Under the pieces are notes generated by a model. It did no database searches. It was given only the letters and a program-made list of their open reading frames with translations, and was not told the origin of the DNA. This document shows, piece after piece, positions 35,083 through 44,091 of a stretch of DNA of 64,000 bases. The position numbers and the translations under genes were made by a program. Each line of letters begins with the position of its first letter. The stretch's first letter is position 1. Source of the stretch: Candidatus Fukatsuia endosymbiont of Tuberolachnus salignus (GTDB taxonomy: Bacteria > Pseudomonadota > Gammaproteobacteria > Enterobacterales > Enterobacteriaceae); NCBI RefSeq assembly GCF_964030845.1, contig NZ_OZ034983.1:2728001-2792000 (forward strand), written 5' to 3'.

Positions 35083-38000
35083 CTATTTTGTGATAACTCT
35101 TCCTTACTTTCTTATCGTTCTGAAGGTATCGTCACGGCTAATATCCCAGGTACTCGCGAGATTGGCGGTATCATTGCTTACGATCATGCTTATGCCGCAT
35201 TGCTCGAGGATATTGGAGTAGTACCTGATAGATACCCACGATCATCCCTGCATAAGATTTTATCTCCTGTCACTCCAGCCTTCTTCGCTACTGAAGAAGC
35301 TTATCTTTCGCGTTTACGAGGGCCGGGGATAAAATTGCCGTACGATGTGTTTCCACAGCACAGCAATTATGACAGTCAATATATTATACAACTGCAGGAC
35401 GATGCTTCAGTTAATCCAATGGCGCGTTATCTCTACAACAAAAATAGTAATAGTACCGCCCACTACCTTTATCAACAGGCAAGTAATGAGTTAGTAGCCG
35501 TTAATATTGCGCCGAACTTTGAATTTAACCGTCGAACACGTATTATTCTGATAAGTCATGGTCGTTTTATGCAAGCACTAGGAGGAAAAAAAATAGTGCG
35601 CTTACTCATCAGCAAAGGCTTGTTAAAAAAAGATGCTGATGGATTATTTCCCGTAGTGGATCGCATATCGATAGCAGCCTGTTATATCACAGAGCGTGTT
35701 CCCGAAGGCTCGGCTGCAGCTGCTTTACCGCCAAAACCCGTAACAGACATCCCCCCTGAAAAATTTATAGAAGATCTCTATCACTCTTTTTCTGCTGTGA
35801 AAATACCGGTGAATAGCATCAGTGTGCGTGAAAAATTAGTAGCCGTTGATGTTTTAGGGCGTAAATGGTCAGGCGAGCCTATCAACCCGAATGCACCTGA
35901 GAATAAATGGCAAATTAATTGGGCCTTAGTCAAAGAAAGTGATAAAAAAATCATTTTTACCCAGAAAAGCAATGGAAAAATAGTCAGTGAACGTATATCG
36001 AAGACAGAAAAAACCCCCATGCGCAGTAGGCGACTGCGTACCTCCTACCTGGGACGTTTTGGCATAGACTATATGATTAAACTTACCTCTGAACAGACAA
36101 GAAAACTCAATGGACAGCTGGACGAAAAAACGGCCATCAGTCTTGTGGAAAACTTAAAGAAAGGCGCTGTTTTGATGGCTGCTGATAGTATGGTATTGAT
36201 CGCAGGTATGAGTGAAAGTCGTGAGCGTTATGGCATTATTATCAATGGGAGTGAACCGAATATGGCCGCCTTACAACAGGCTTTGTGGCAGACCAAAAAT
36301 CATGATGATTATAAGAGTTGGTTGGCTAAGCTAGAGCTGGAGGGTGGAACAAAAGAATTAACATCACGTATAGAGAAATTGTTTGTCGATCCACAAGAGG
36401 CTTTCAGGCGTCTAAAACAGCGCTACTTGCATGATGAGTTTGATCTCTTTTGTCTAGACCTCAGTGATCCAAGTAGTGCGGGCATTATTGAGCGTGATAT
36501 GCGTAGAAAAAAAGCTGTTGGTAGCATTTATTTAGGTCAGATTGAAGAATTACTGGATAACACTACTCGACAAAGTATGCAATTTGATGATGAACTGAAA
36601 GTTCATCAAGAAAAAATAAAAAACACCATTGATAAAATCAACAACACTCTGATTCACTTAAGCGGGAACAGATATCATACACCCCTTTACCATTGTTCAA
36701 GAATAACGAATAAATCCGTGCAAAGTACCGTCGGCGAGAGTAAGTTGGAAAAAAAATACACTAAAAAGCGTTATCTCATTCAAATGCGGGCGTGTCATGT
36801 TGATACAGCTACACAACTTAGTCACTCCATCAGTATGCCAATAACATTAAGCGATACCTTTAGTACTGCAAGCCGAGAATTATTTGCGGCCACCCCCCTA
36901 CAAGCTGATAAATGTATGCCGCTATTATTGGCAATGACCTACGACAAAAACAGCAAAAGTTATGGGATAAATTATTTACATAATGGCGTTGTGCAAGGAA
37001 AAATGCTAACCACCAGTAACGATGAATTTGCTGAAATGAAGCGCTTCCTGGAACAACAACATGAGACTTTGCATCAGCACTATCATGTGGTCAATGGGCG
37101 CCTTTATCCTCATGAAGGTGCGCGTAATAAATTTTTTAGTAAAATAGAAACTCTAGGCATGGGTGTGAATGCGGTATTTGCTATTATGGCGATACAACAC
37201 TGGCTACAAAATGGTAGCACAGTGCCCGGTAACACACAGCTTGCTAACGTATTGCAGCTGCATACTTATCTTGCCATGACGCAGGTGGCTTTCAACATCC
37301 ATAACGATGGCGTGACCTTGCTACAAGCAGCTCTAAAACAGGATAATATTGGTCGTTTTTCACGCCTTTTTCAATTTATAACTGTACCAATGGGGCTAGG
37401 ATTAACCTTCGCTGATGTTACCCTTAGCGCAATTGAATTGAGCAAAACTGAAAACGAAGATCAACGTATCCTAGCGACGACCCAACTTAGTTTTTCGGCA
37501 ATGGGCTTGTCATTATTCGTCGGCAGTATGGCTGCCGGGTTGCTTGGCTCGACTCTGCTTGTCAGTGGATTATTTGCTGTCGGTATTACACTGGCTGTCG
37601 TGGGCTATGTGATACAAACGGCAATGGCAAATACCCTGAATAATCTGGACAATGCCAAAATCATTGCTGATTATTTTTCTAGTATGTTAACGGGTTGGCG
37701 ACAAGCCGGCTTTACCCTGAACCGAGGGATACTCGTGCCCTGTCAAGGGACAGTGATCACGCAAGTAGACCTACGGGGTGCCAGCTCTATTTTTGTGGTG
37801 TTTGATACCGAGGGGCAGTTAATAAAGAGGAAAGAAGCACGGGGTGAATCTACCCGTGATTATATCAATTTATATCAGCAACGTCCGGTGGAAAAAACCG
37901 TTCAAACCCTTGTTCTACCAGATAATGCAGCTGGGATCAAGACGCTGATCTTACCTACACAACCGCGCGCGAAAATTACTCCTGTCCTGAGCAGTGGCTT

Positions 38001-41000
38001 TAATTTTTCGCTCCAAAGTGGAGGAGATAGCAAATTTCTGTCAATGGATTTCTTCGCTAGAAAGGACGCGGAATTTCCATTTATCCTGTATCGCGATCCA
38101 CTTTCTATGTTGCCTTATTTCTCAGCCCCCAGTGAACTTAGGTTTAACTATGTTTATACCGAAGTCGATATTTTACTTGGTAATCATCATTATTATTTGA
38201 TTGCCGCGGGGATAGGACAAGAGCAATCAAAGCATCCGCTGATGAATCTACCGGTATACAGTGAACACTTATATTATAAATTCCACGCGCCTCAGAGAGG
38301 AACGGCTGTGGTTGTTCTGGTATTGAAGCGAGCACAGGCCAATATGACTATTGATTGTGTTAACGATCAGGTAAATTGGCTAATTGATGCTAGCCATCTT
38401 AATGATATTGAAGTGATATGCGATCAGAGTGCGAGCCTCCCCGAAGGAAATATAATGAAATTTATTTGTCGTACACTGACGACAAAGGGTCAATACACGA
38501 CGGAAGTCATCACTATCATCAAAGTTAAAAACAGTGAAAAAACCAAAATCACGCTAAATCTACCGCAAGGGATCACAAAATGGAAACCACAACAGACTAT
38601 TTTTTGCCGTATTCATTTTTCTGAGTTGCCGCTCAACCAGGGTGAGCAAGATATTATCAGTGAGGAAGAGGTACAAGCGGCGGTGCAAAAATATCTGGCA
38701 CAGCAGGGTAGGAATAACCGCTATGCTATTAACACACTGCGCCTCGATAATTATATTTGCCGCAATAGACATCTCGACAGCACAACCTATGAAATAGAAA
38801 AAATTGACGACTGTTTCTATCTACTCACACAACCTGCCTTACTCTATACCGCTAACTACAATCAGACTATTTTCAACCGTAGTATCGAACGCCATAATGT
38901 GACATTAATTTTCCACAACGGTGCCTCTGCCTGGTATCGTGGCGATCTTTCTATTACCTTTCAGCAGACTGATGGTCCCTCTGATCTGGCGATCTATAAA
39001 AACGTTTTCTGGATGTCGAATACTAAAACAAAAAAATTACAGCATTTGTACCTACCCGCTATTCACCTGCCGACTATCACGCGGTATACATCTAGCAGAG
39101 TGGATCACCCTCCCGCTGCTACCTCAGAAATTGTCCAAACCCATGTATTGACCAATGGCATTTTGTTTCAGCAAGATTACATTTATTATCTTCCTCAGGG
39201 GGATAATAAAACCAGTGTTAGCAAGCAGATACAGCTTATTTATATGATTGATACTTCCTCTGTTGAGGGGCGTTTGACATTGCTTGAAGTCCGGGGTCTA
39301 CCCATCGATATTGTGACTCACTTAATTAACAGCCACAAACTGGAGATGCTGGATCGTTTTATGACGAAACAAGCATCAGCATCCTCTGCTGGCGTTCGAT
39401 TCTCTTCAGTCACTCCTGCACATATCAACATCGTTAAGCTGTCTATCCCACAAACCACAACGACAGTATCCATAGGTAACAACAGGCTAATATGGCCGTT
39501 GCCTAACAGTTTAGATGGGGTGACAGGGAACATATCGGCAAAAATTGATAGCCAGCTGCTCAATAATGCCCAGTATTTTATCACTCTCTTGAGCGCCGTT
39601 AAGGGAAATAGTGCAGAGGATAACTATTACTTCTGGGGCGTGACAGAGCCAGATAATCATCATCAATTTTACAAACTCTATCGGCAAAAAGGCCATACTC
39701 TGGCAAAAGAGATCAGATTAAACAATTTTGGTCTCGCTAGCACCGATGTGTTGAGCGTCACAGGTATTCATCAGGGGATCGCGCTGAATATAAAAAGTGG
39801 GCAGAGTTACCACCTCACACTCGGGTTGCTTGAACATGAGCAACTCACTTTACACAGCCTAGGCAAAGCGTGGCGAGAACTACATCAGAATTGGTTGCCT
39901 ACTTTGAAGATGTATATTCACCAACTTAGAAACAAACAAAAAACATCTCTCTTAGTAAAAGCCATTGATATCGCGCCTATTTTGACTATCACTGATCTAA
40001 TACACAGTGATGGCCTTACTGCTCTTCCTGTCTGGTATGACAGTATTTGTCATAATTTGTTTATCTGTAAGGAAAAGTTTAGCTCTGTTATGCAACCTGA
40101 TTGCTTAGGTATAGCTAATGATCAGCAAGGTGCCTGGATCTTAAATAAGCGTGCTAACAATGTGGAAATTGGCTATTTACCGGCAATCAATATCAATCCC
40201 AGCTCTACGTTTTTTAACCATAGTTATTTGCTGAACACAGCTGAAACACCGGCTTTGGTATTATTGTCTGTCGACGAATTACTCAGCGGTGAGATTTTCA
40301 CTGGCGCATCTTTAGCGGAGCAAGGCCACATTAACGTAGTAACACAAAGTGGGATCATCCTTGATATTAGTAAGTATGATAGTAATAGCCTTGATGTTAA
40401 TACACCAGACAAATTTATCGCCAAGCTACTGGGAGTGAATAGCCTGTTTAGTGGCGCATATTATGATGCTGCAGACCATCTACAGCGGATAGCATTGAAG
40501 CATGCTTTAGATGTCCTGAGTAAAAAATATCTCTGCCCAGAAATTATCGCTATTCTATTAAAACGGAACCAACATGGTTGGTATCATCCGCAAAGTGAGG
40601 GTTTATTTATCTTGCCGGCTAATGAAAGTACAGCAAAATACCTTGGTTTTAGCGAAAGAGAACAATCTGCTTACTTTACTACCTACAGGCCTGGTTTTTT
40701 ATTGAAGATGTCTTCATCAGGTAACTATGATTTTATTGATAACCAGGGGGCGACTTACCAACGTTTAGACGATTGGTTAATTTTAAAATGTAATGCCGTT
40801 GCAACTTCTGATCATCTCAATACTGTTGATATCCCCTATGCTCTCAATATTGATGTGATATCCAGTTTATTAATAACCAGCGGCCGACAACAGAACAGTA
40901 ATAAAAAGTTTACTGTCGATATCGAATTGCTTAATTATGCTGTGATACAGATTGTTCATCGTGGTGCGGGATCGTTACATTGTCGTATTCCCCAGCAAGA

Positions 41001-41229
41001 TACAACCATTGGTTGTACTATCACCCGAAAAGGAGAGGATCTTCTGTTATTTATCGTTGGTCAGATATTAATCATTACTGATGTTTTCAATCCACGAAAA
41101 AATGCTGCCTACGGCAGACTACAGTTGATCTTTGCAAATGGCGGTATTACAGCGAGTGAACTAGCGAACTACTACAATGACAGTAATGCAATCGGTGAAT
41201 ATGTGATACCGATGCCTAATTTGGAATAA
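35083..41229 (+). CDS. Giant toxin with C80-like protease and TcdA/TcdB-type pore region, N-terminally truncated
   Basis: The frame is open from 35041 (inside the IS256 end) to 41229, 2062 codons. Residues ~130-250 resemble the autoprocessing cysteine protease of MARTX and large clostridial toxins: RIILISHGRFMQALGG (His173) and VVDRISIAACYITERVP (Cys214). Residues ~700-1130 resemble the TcdA/TcdB pore-forming and delivery region, with hydrophobic stretches at ~813-875 (LSLFVGSMAAGLLGSTLLVS; FAVGITLAVVGYVIQTAMAN) and then LILPTQPRAKITP. Residues ~1130-2062 are beta-rich and unrecognised; no CROP repeats. The part before the protease, where such toxins carry their enzyme, is cut off by IS256, and no proper start is visible. 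Confidence 0.78.
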   Translation, partial: LFCDNSSLLSYRSEGIVTANIPGTREIGGIIAYDHAYAALLEDIGVVPDRYPRSSLHKILSPVTPAFFATEEAYLSRLRGPGIKLPYDVFPQHSNYDSQYIIQLQDDASVNPMARYLYNKNSNSTAHYLYQQASNELVAVNIAPNFEFNRRTRIILISHGRFMQALGGKKIVRLLISKGLLKKDADGLFPVVDRISIAACYITERVPEGSAAAALPPKPVTDIPPEKFIEDLYHSFSAVKIPVNSISVREKLVAVDVLGRKWSGEPINPNAPENKWQINWALVKESDKKIIFTQKSNGKIVSERISKTEKTPMRSRRLRTSYLGRFGIDYMIKLTSEQTRKLNGQLDEKTAISLVENLKKGAVLMAADSMVLIAGMSESRERYGIIINGSEPNMAALQQALWQTKNHDDYKSWLAKLELEGGTKELTSRIEKLFVDPQEAFRRLKQRYLHDEFDLFCLDLSDPSSAGIIERDMRRKKAVGSIYLGQIEELLDNTTRQSMQFDDELKVHQEKIKNTIDKINNTLIHLSGNRYHTPLYHCSRITNKSVQSTVGESKLEKKYTKKRYLIQMRACHVDTATQLSHSISMPITLSDTFSTASRELFAATPLQADKCMPLLLAMTYDKNSKSYGINYLHNGVVQGKMLTTSNDEFAEMKRFLEQQHETLHQHYHVVNGRLYPHEGARNKFFSKIETLGMGVNAVFAIMAIQHWLQNGSTVPGNTQLANVLQLHTYLAMTQVAFNIHNDGVTLLQAALKQDNIGRFSRLFQFITVPMGLGLTFADVTLSAIELSKTENEDQRILATTQLSFSAMGLSLFVGSMAAGLLGSTLLVSGLFAVGITLAVVGYVIQTAMANTLNNLDNAKIIADYFSSMLTGWRQAGFTLNRGILVPCQGTVITQVDLRGASSIFVVFDTEGQLIKRKEARGESTRDYINLYQQRPVEKTVQTLVLPDNAAGIKTLILPTQPRAKITPVLSSGFNFSLQSGGDSKFLSMDFFARKDAEFPFILYRDPLSMLPYFSAPSELRFNYVYTEVDILLGNHHYYLIAAGIGQEQSKHPLMNLPVYSEHLYYKFHAPQRGTAVVVLVLKRAQANMTIDCVNDQVNWLIDASHLNDIEVICDQSASLPEGNIMKFICRTLTTKGQYTTEVITIIKVKNSEKTKITLNLPQGITKWKPQQTIFCRIHFSELPLNQGEQDIISEEEVQAAVQKYLAQQGRNNRYAINTLRLDNYICRNRHLDSTTYEIEKIDDCFYLLTQPALLYTANYNQTIFNRSIERHNVTLIFHNGASAWYRGDLSITFQQTDGPSDLAIYKNVFWMSNTKTKKLQHLYLPAIHLPTITRYTSSRVDHPPAATSEIVQTHVLTNGILFQQDYIYYLPQGDNKTSVSKQIQLIYMIDTSSVEGRLTLLEVRGLPIDIVTHLINSHKLEMLDRFMTKQASASSAGVRFSSVTPAHINIVKLSIPQTTTTVSIGNNRLIWPLPNSLDGVTGNISAKIDSQLLNNAQYFITLLSAVKGNSAEDNYYFWGVTEPDNHHQFYKLYRQKGHTLAKEIRLNNFGLASTDVLSVTGIHQGIALNIKSGQSYHLTLGLLEHEQLTLHSLGKAWRELHQNWLPTLKMYIHQLRNKQKTSLLVKAIDIAPILTITDLIHSDGLTALPVWYDSICHNLFICKEKFSSVMQPDCLGIANDQQGAWILNKRANNVEIGYLPAININPSSTFFNHSYLLNTAETPALVLLSVDELLSGEIFTGASLAEQGHINVVTQSGIILDISKYDSNSLDVNTPDKFIAKLLGVNSLFSGAYYDAADHLQRIALKHALDVLSKKYLCPEIIAILLKRNQHGWYHPQSEGLFILPANESTAKYLGFSEREQSAYFTTYRPGFLLKMSSSGNYDFIDNQGATYQRLDDWLILKCNAVATSDHLNTVDIPYALNIDVISSLLITSGRQQNSNKKFTVDIELLNYAVIQIVHRGAGSLHCRIPQQDTTIGCTITRKGEDLLLFIVGQILIITDVFNPRKNAAYGRLQLIFANGGITASELANYYNDSNAIGEYVIPMPNLE

Positions 41230-41423
41230 CCTCAGTACGAGATGACAGAGTAGTATCCTTGAGCTAATGAATTGACCCAAAATGAGCAAGTGCCTCACAT
41301 TATCCAGGTAATCCTATTTTCTTAGATAGGGTTAATTATAAAATGGTAAGGCACCTATTAGTAAGGTACCTATGGGAGATGAAAGAAAGAGCCTATTCGA
41401 CATCCATTGCGTAACACATGCCA

Positions 41424-42155
41424 CTATTGACCGTTGTTCTTTGAAGAAGATGAAATCTCATCTAGCTTTTTATTAAGTTCTTCTGGTGCCAGGTAACCCG
41501 GCAAAATGACACCATTCTGCAACACAATGGAGGGTGTTCCCTGTATTCCGAGTTGAACACCTAATTCGTAGTGTTTCTTGATATCTATCTTGCAGGACGC
41601 CGGAGAAATCTCTTCGCCCTTTATTGCTGCATCAAAAGCTCTTTGTCGATCAGCCATACACCAGATCGATTCCATATCCTTTGCTGCTTTCGCATTGAGA
41701 CCTTGACGTGGAAACGCAAGATACCTGATAGTAATGCCTAAATCATTATATTTTTTCATCTGACCGTGCAATTTGTGGCAGTACCCACAAGTAATATCAG
41801 TGAATACGGTCACTACGTGTTTTTCTCTCTGTGCTTTATACAGGATCATTTCATTTTCAAAGCTGATTAATTTTTTCATTAACAGCTGATTCGTGATGTT
41901 GATCGGCTCCTTGCCACTGACGTCGTAGAGAGGCCCTTGAAATAAACGTTTACCGTCGGTCGAAATATAAAACACACCCTCCTTAGTAAGGACAGTATTC
42001 AGCCCAGCAATTTGTGAAGGCTGAATATCAATAGCTTGAATATCCATTTTTTTTAAGGTTTTTTCAATAGGGTTATCATCAGTATTGGCATAGGCGCAAG
42101 CTACCCCGACAAATGAAGGAATTAACATTGGCAACAGCAGTAAACTCTTTTTCAT
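41424..42155 (-). CDS. dsbC: Periplasmic disulfide isomerase
   Basis: 243 residues. Signal peptide (MKKSLLLLPMLIPSFVGVAC, cleavage near AYA), N-terminal dimerisation domain and thioredoxin fold with active site C123-GY-C126 (TDITCGYCHKLH) and the cis-Pro loop IQGTPSIVL. It rearranges wrong disulfides in the periplasm. It follows xerD as in E. coli, but recJ, normally next, is absent and a toxin gene lies there instead. Confidence 0.95.
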   Translation of the reverse strand: MKKSLLLLPMLIPSFVGVACAYANTDDNPIEKTLKKMDIQAIDIQPSQIAGLNTVLTKEGVFYISTDGKRLFQGPLYDVSGKEPINITNQLLMKKLISFENEMILYKAQREKHVVTVFTDITCGYCHKLHGQMKKYNDLGITIRYLAFPRQGLNAKAAKDMESIWCMADRQRAFDAAIKGEEISPASCKIDIKKHYELGVQLGIQGTPSIVLQNGVILPGYLAPEELNKKLDEISSSSKNNGQ

Positions 42156-42222
42156 TGATTGATCCTATGGTTGTTTCTATTTTGTGCACATGGCAGCCCT
42201 TCACTCAACTTATTATTTTTAA

Positions 42223-43125
42223 CTAGGCGCGCGGATGATGCTGTTGATGTAGCTGTTTTAGTCGTTCAGTTGCTACATGAGTATAAATTTGCGTGCTTGA
42301 CAAGTCACTATGACCTAATAACATTTGTACTACACGTAAATCAGCACCATGATTTAACAGGTGGGTGGCAAACGCATGGCGTAAAACATGGGGTGATAAC
42401 CGTTCACTGTCAATACTAGCCAGCATCGCATAATATTTAATACGATGCCAGAAAGTCTGACGAGTCATTTTTTGACAACGATTACTGGGAAAAAAAATAT
42501 CCAATGGCTGTCCGTTAATAAGCCAATGGCGACCATGTTCCATATATTTTTCAATCCAATACATAGCTTCTTCTCCCAAAGGCACTAACCGTTCTTTATT
42601 ACCTTTCCCGATTACCCGCAGCACCCCTTGGCGCAAGCTGATATCACTTATCTTCAATCCAACAAGTTCAGAAACACGTAAACCGGTGGCATACAACACT
42701 TCCAGCATTGCTTTATCACGCAATTGTAGTGGAATATCAACGTTGGGGGCATTTAATAGCGCTTCAATCTGTGCTTCGCTCAAATTTTTGGGTAAACGTT
42801 GTGGCAATTTGGGCGAGGCAAGCAATAGAGTGGGATCGTTTTCTCGCAACTGTTCACGATATAAATACTGAAACAATCGCCGCATGGCACTCAGTAAACG
42901 TGCTGAACTGGTTGCCTTATAGCCATTCTCAAGGCGTTCGGAGAAAAAACGCTGTAAATCGCATGCTTGCGCACGCAGTAAATCGTTACTATGTTGTTGC
43001 AACCAATGGGTTAGTGCCTGTAAATCCAGTCTGTAAGATGCCAAAGTGTTTTCAGACAGATTCCGCTCCAGCCACAGTGCATCAAGAAATTGTTCAATCA
43101 GCGTGCTATTGTTTTGTGTTTGCAT
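42223..43125 (-). CDS. xerD: Tyrosine recombinase XerD
   Basis: 300 residues from MQTQNNSTLIEQ; GAAGGA precedes this ATG. The frame is open 28 codons further upstream, but that part lies in or next to a dispersed repeat and is not in the family. Catalytic residues are seen in YATGLRVSELVGLK (Arg), SPHVLRHAFATHLL (His, Arg) and LGHSDLSSTQIYTHV (His, Tyr). With XerC it resolves chromosome dimers at dif. Confidence 0.96.
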   Translation of the reverse strand: MQTQNNSTLIEQFLDALWLERNLSENTLASYRLDLQALTHWLQQHSNDLLRAQACDLQRFFSERLENGYKATSSARLLSAMRRLFQYLYREQLRENDPTLLLASPKLPQRLPKNLSEAQIEALLNAPNVDIPLQLRDKAMLEVLYATGLRVSELVGLKISDISLRQGVLRVIGKGNKERLVPLGEEAMYWIEKYMEHGRHWLINGQPLDIFFPSNRCQKMTRQTFWHRIKYYAMLASIDSERLSPHVLRHAFATHLLNHGADLRVVQMLLGHSDLSSTQIYTHVATERLKQLHQQHHPRA

Positions 43126-43150
43126 ATCAAATCCTTCCCATCCTTCTATT

Positions 43151-43322
43151 AGAAGCTGTTCGAAATCTCTTGTGCTCGCCGTGTTTTTGTCAAGTAATTC
43201 GTCAAACATGCGCTCAAAATACTCATTTATCCCCCCTTTTTATTGAATACAAAGAGTAAACTGCGCTTTTTCGCGCGTTTTTTCCTCGTCTGAGCACAGT
43301 GAAAAAGATTTGGAACGCTTCT
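43151..43322. repeat. Dispersed palindrome-ended repeat, copy A (172 bp)
   Basis: Ends AGAAGCTGTTCGAAATCT and AGATTTGGAACGCTTCT are imperfect inverted repeats. The interior matches the reverse complement of 58693-58915 (shared GTCAAGTAATTCGTC and CTCGTCTGAGCACAG). It begins 26 bp upstream of the xerD start. Confidence 0.8.
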
Positions 43323-43451
43323 TCTTAGACCTCTTGCAAAATCTACTGCGTGGTGTGAATTCGGCGTTGCTATTGATTGTTCAGCTTATCGCCATTGTGT
43401 TCACCAGCCAAACAAAAGAACTTTGATCCCGCTCTTTTGATAAAAAACCAG

Positions 43452-43480
43452 TTGACGCAGATCAAGCATATCCGCATAAT
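43452..43480 (+). promoter_or_regulatory. Sigma-70 promoter of the tRNA operon
   Basis: TTGACG, 17-bp spacer, CATAAT, followed by a GC-rich discriminator (TGCGCTCCGC) typical of stringently controlled stable-RNA promoters. The first tRNA starts 41 bp after the -10. Confidence 0.75.
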
Positions 43481-43521
43481 TGCGCTCCGCAACGCTGGTG
43501 AGGCGGATGTGATGTAAGAAT

Positions 43522-43598
43522 GGCTACGTAGCTCAGTTGGTTAGAGCACAGCACTCATAATGCTGGGGTCACAGGTTCGAATCCCGTCGTAGCCACCA
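43522..43598 (+). tRNA. tRNA-Met (CAU), elongator
   Basis: 77 nt with encoded CCA. Acceptor GGCTACG/CGTAGCC pairs perfectly; the anticodon loop is CTCATAA. First of four tRNAs in the same order as the start of the E. coli metT cluster. Confidence 0.95.
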
Positions 43599-43606
43599 TT
43601 TTTTTT

Positions 43607-43691
43607 GCGGGAGTGGCGAAATTGGTAGACGCACTAGATTTAGGTTCTAGCGCCGCAAGGTGTGCGAGTTCGAGTCTCGCCTTCCGCACCA
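43607..43691 (+). tRNA. tRNA-Leu (UAG)
   Basis: 85 nt including CCA with a long variable arm. Anticodon loop TTTAGGT in stem CTAGA/TCTAG. The acceptor starts GCGGGAG and ends CTTCCGC, so it contains a G-T pair. Confidence 0.95.
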
Positions 43692-43716
43692 TGATCTGAG
43701 TTTATTTTGTTGTAAT

Positions 43717-43791
43717 TGGGATATCGCCAAGCGGTAAGGCACCAGGTTTTGATCCTGGCATTCCCAGGTTCGAATCCTGGTATCCCAGCCA
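43717..43791 (+). tRNA. tRNA-Gln (UUG)
   Basis: 75 nt including CCA. Acceptor TGGGATA/TATCCCA, anticodon loop TTTTGAT, variable loop of five nucleotides (CATTC). Confidence 0.95.
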
Positions 43792-43854
43792 TATTTTTTA
43801 AATCACTGCTCTATAGCTCTTTGTTTTCCTTCAAATGAATTTCCATCGCGTTAT

Positions 43855-43928
43855 TGGGGTATCGCCAAGCGGTAAGGCACCGGATTCTGATTCCGGCATC
43901 CCAGGTTCGAATCCTGGTACCCCAGCCA
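43855..43928 (+). tRNA. tRNA-Gln (CUG)
   Basis: 74 nt including CCA. Acceptor TGGGGTA/TACCCCA, anticodon loop TTCTGAT. The variable loop has four nucleotides (CATC), one fewer than the UUG gene next to it and than E. coli glnV. Confidence 0.94.
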
Positions 43929-44091
43929 ATTCAATAAATTTTCCTCTCATTTCATTAGCTTAGTGGCGGTCACACTGCTACCCTGCACAGTGTTTTTAAC
44001 AAAAACTACCCGTTAATCAGCCCGTTGATATCAAAGAGTATGTGACAGCAACGGGTACAGATTATTCAGCAACGCCGGTGGTGATTAATTT

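Noticed and set aside
43126..43209. 28-codon N-terminal extension of xerD
   Set aside because: It overlaps a dispersed repeat, is not in the XerD family, and a good ribosome-binding site precedes the ATG at 43125.
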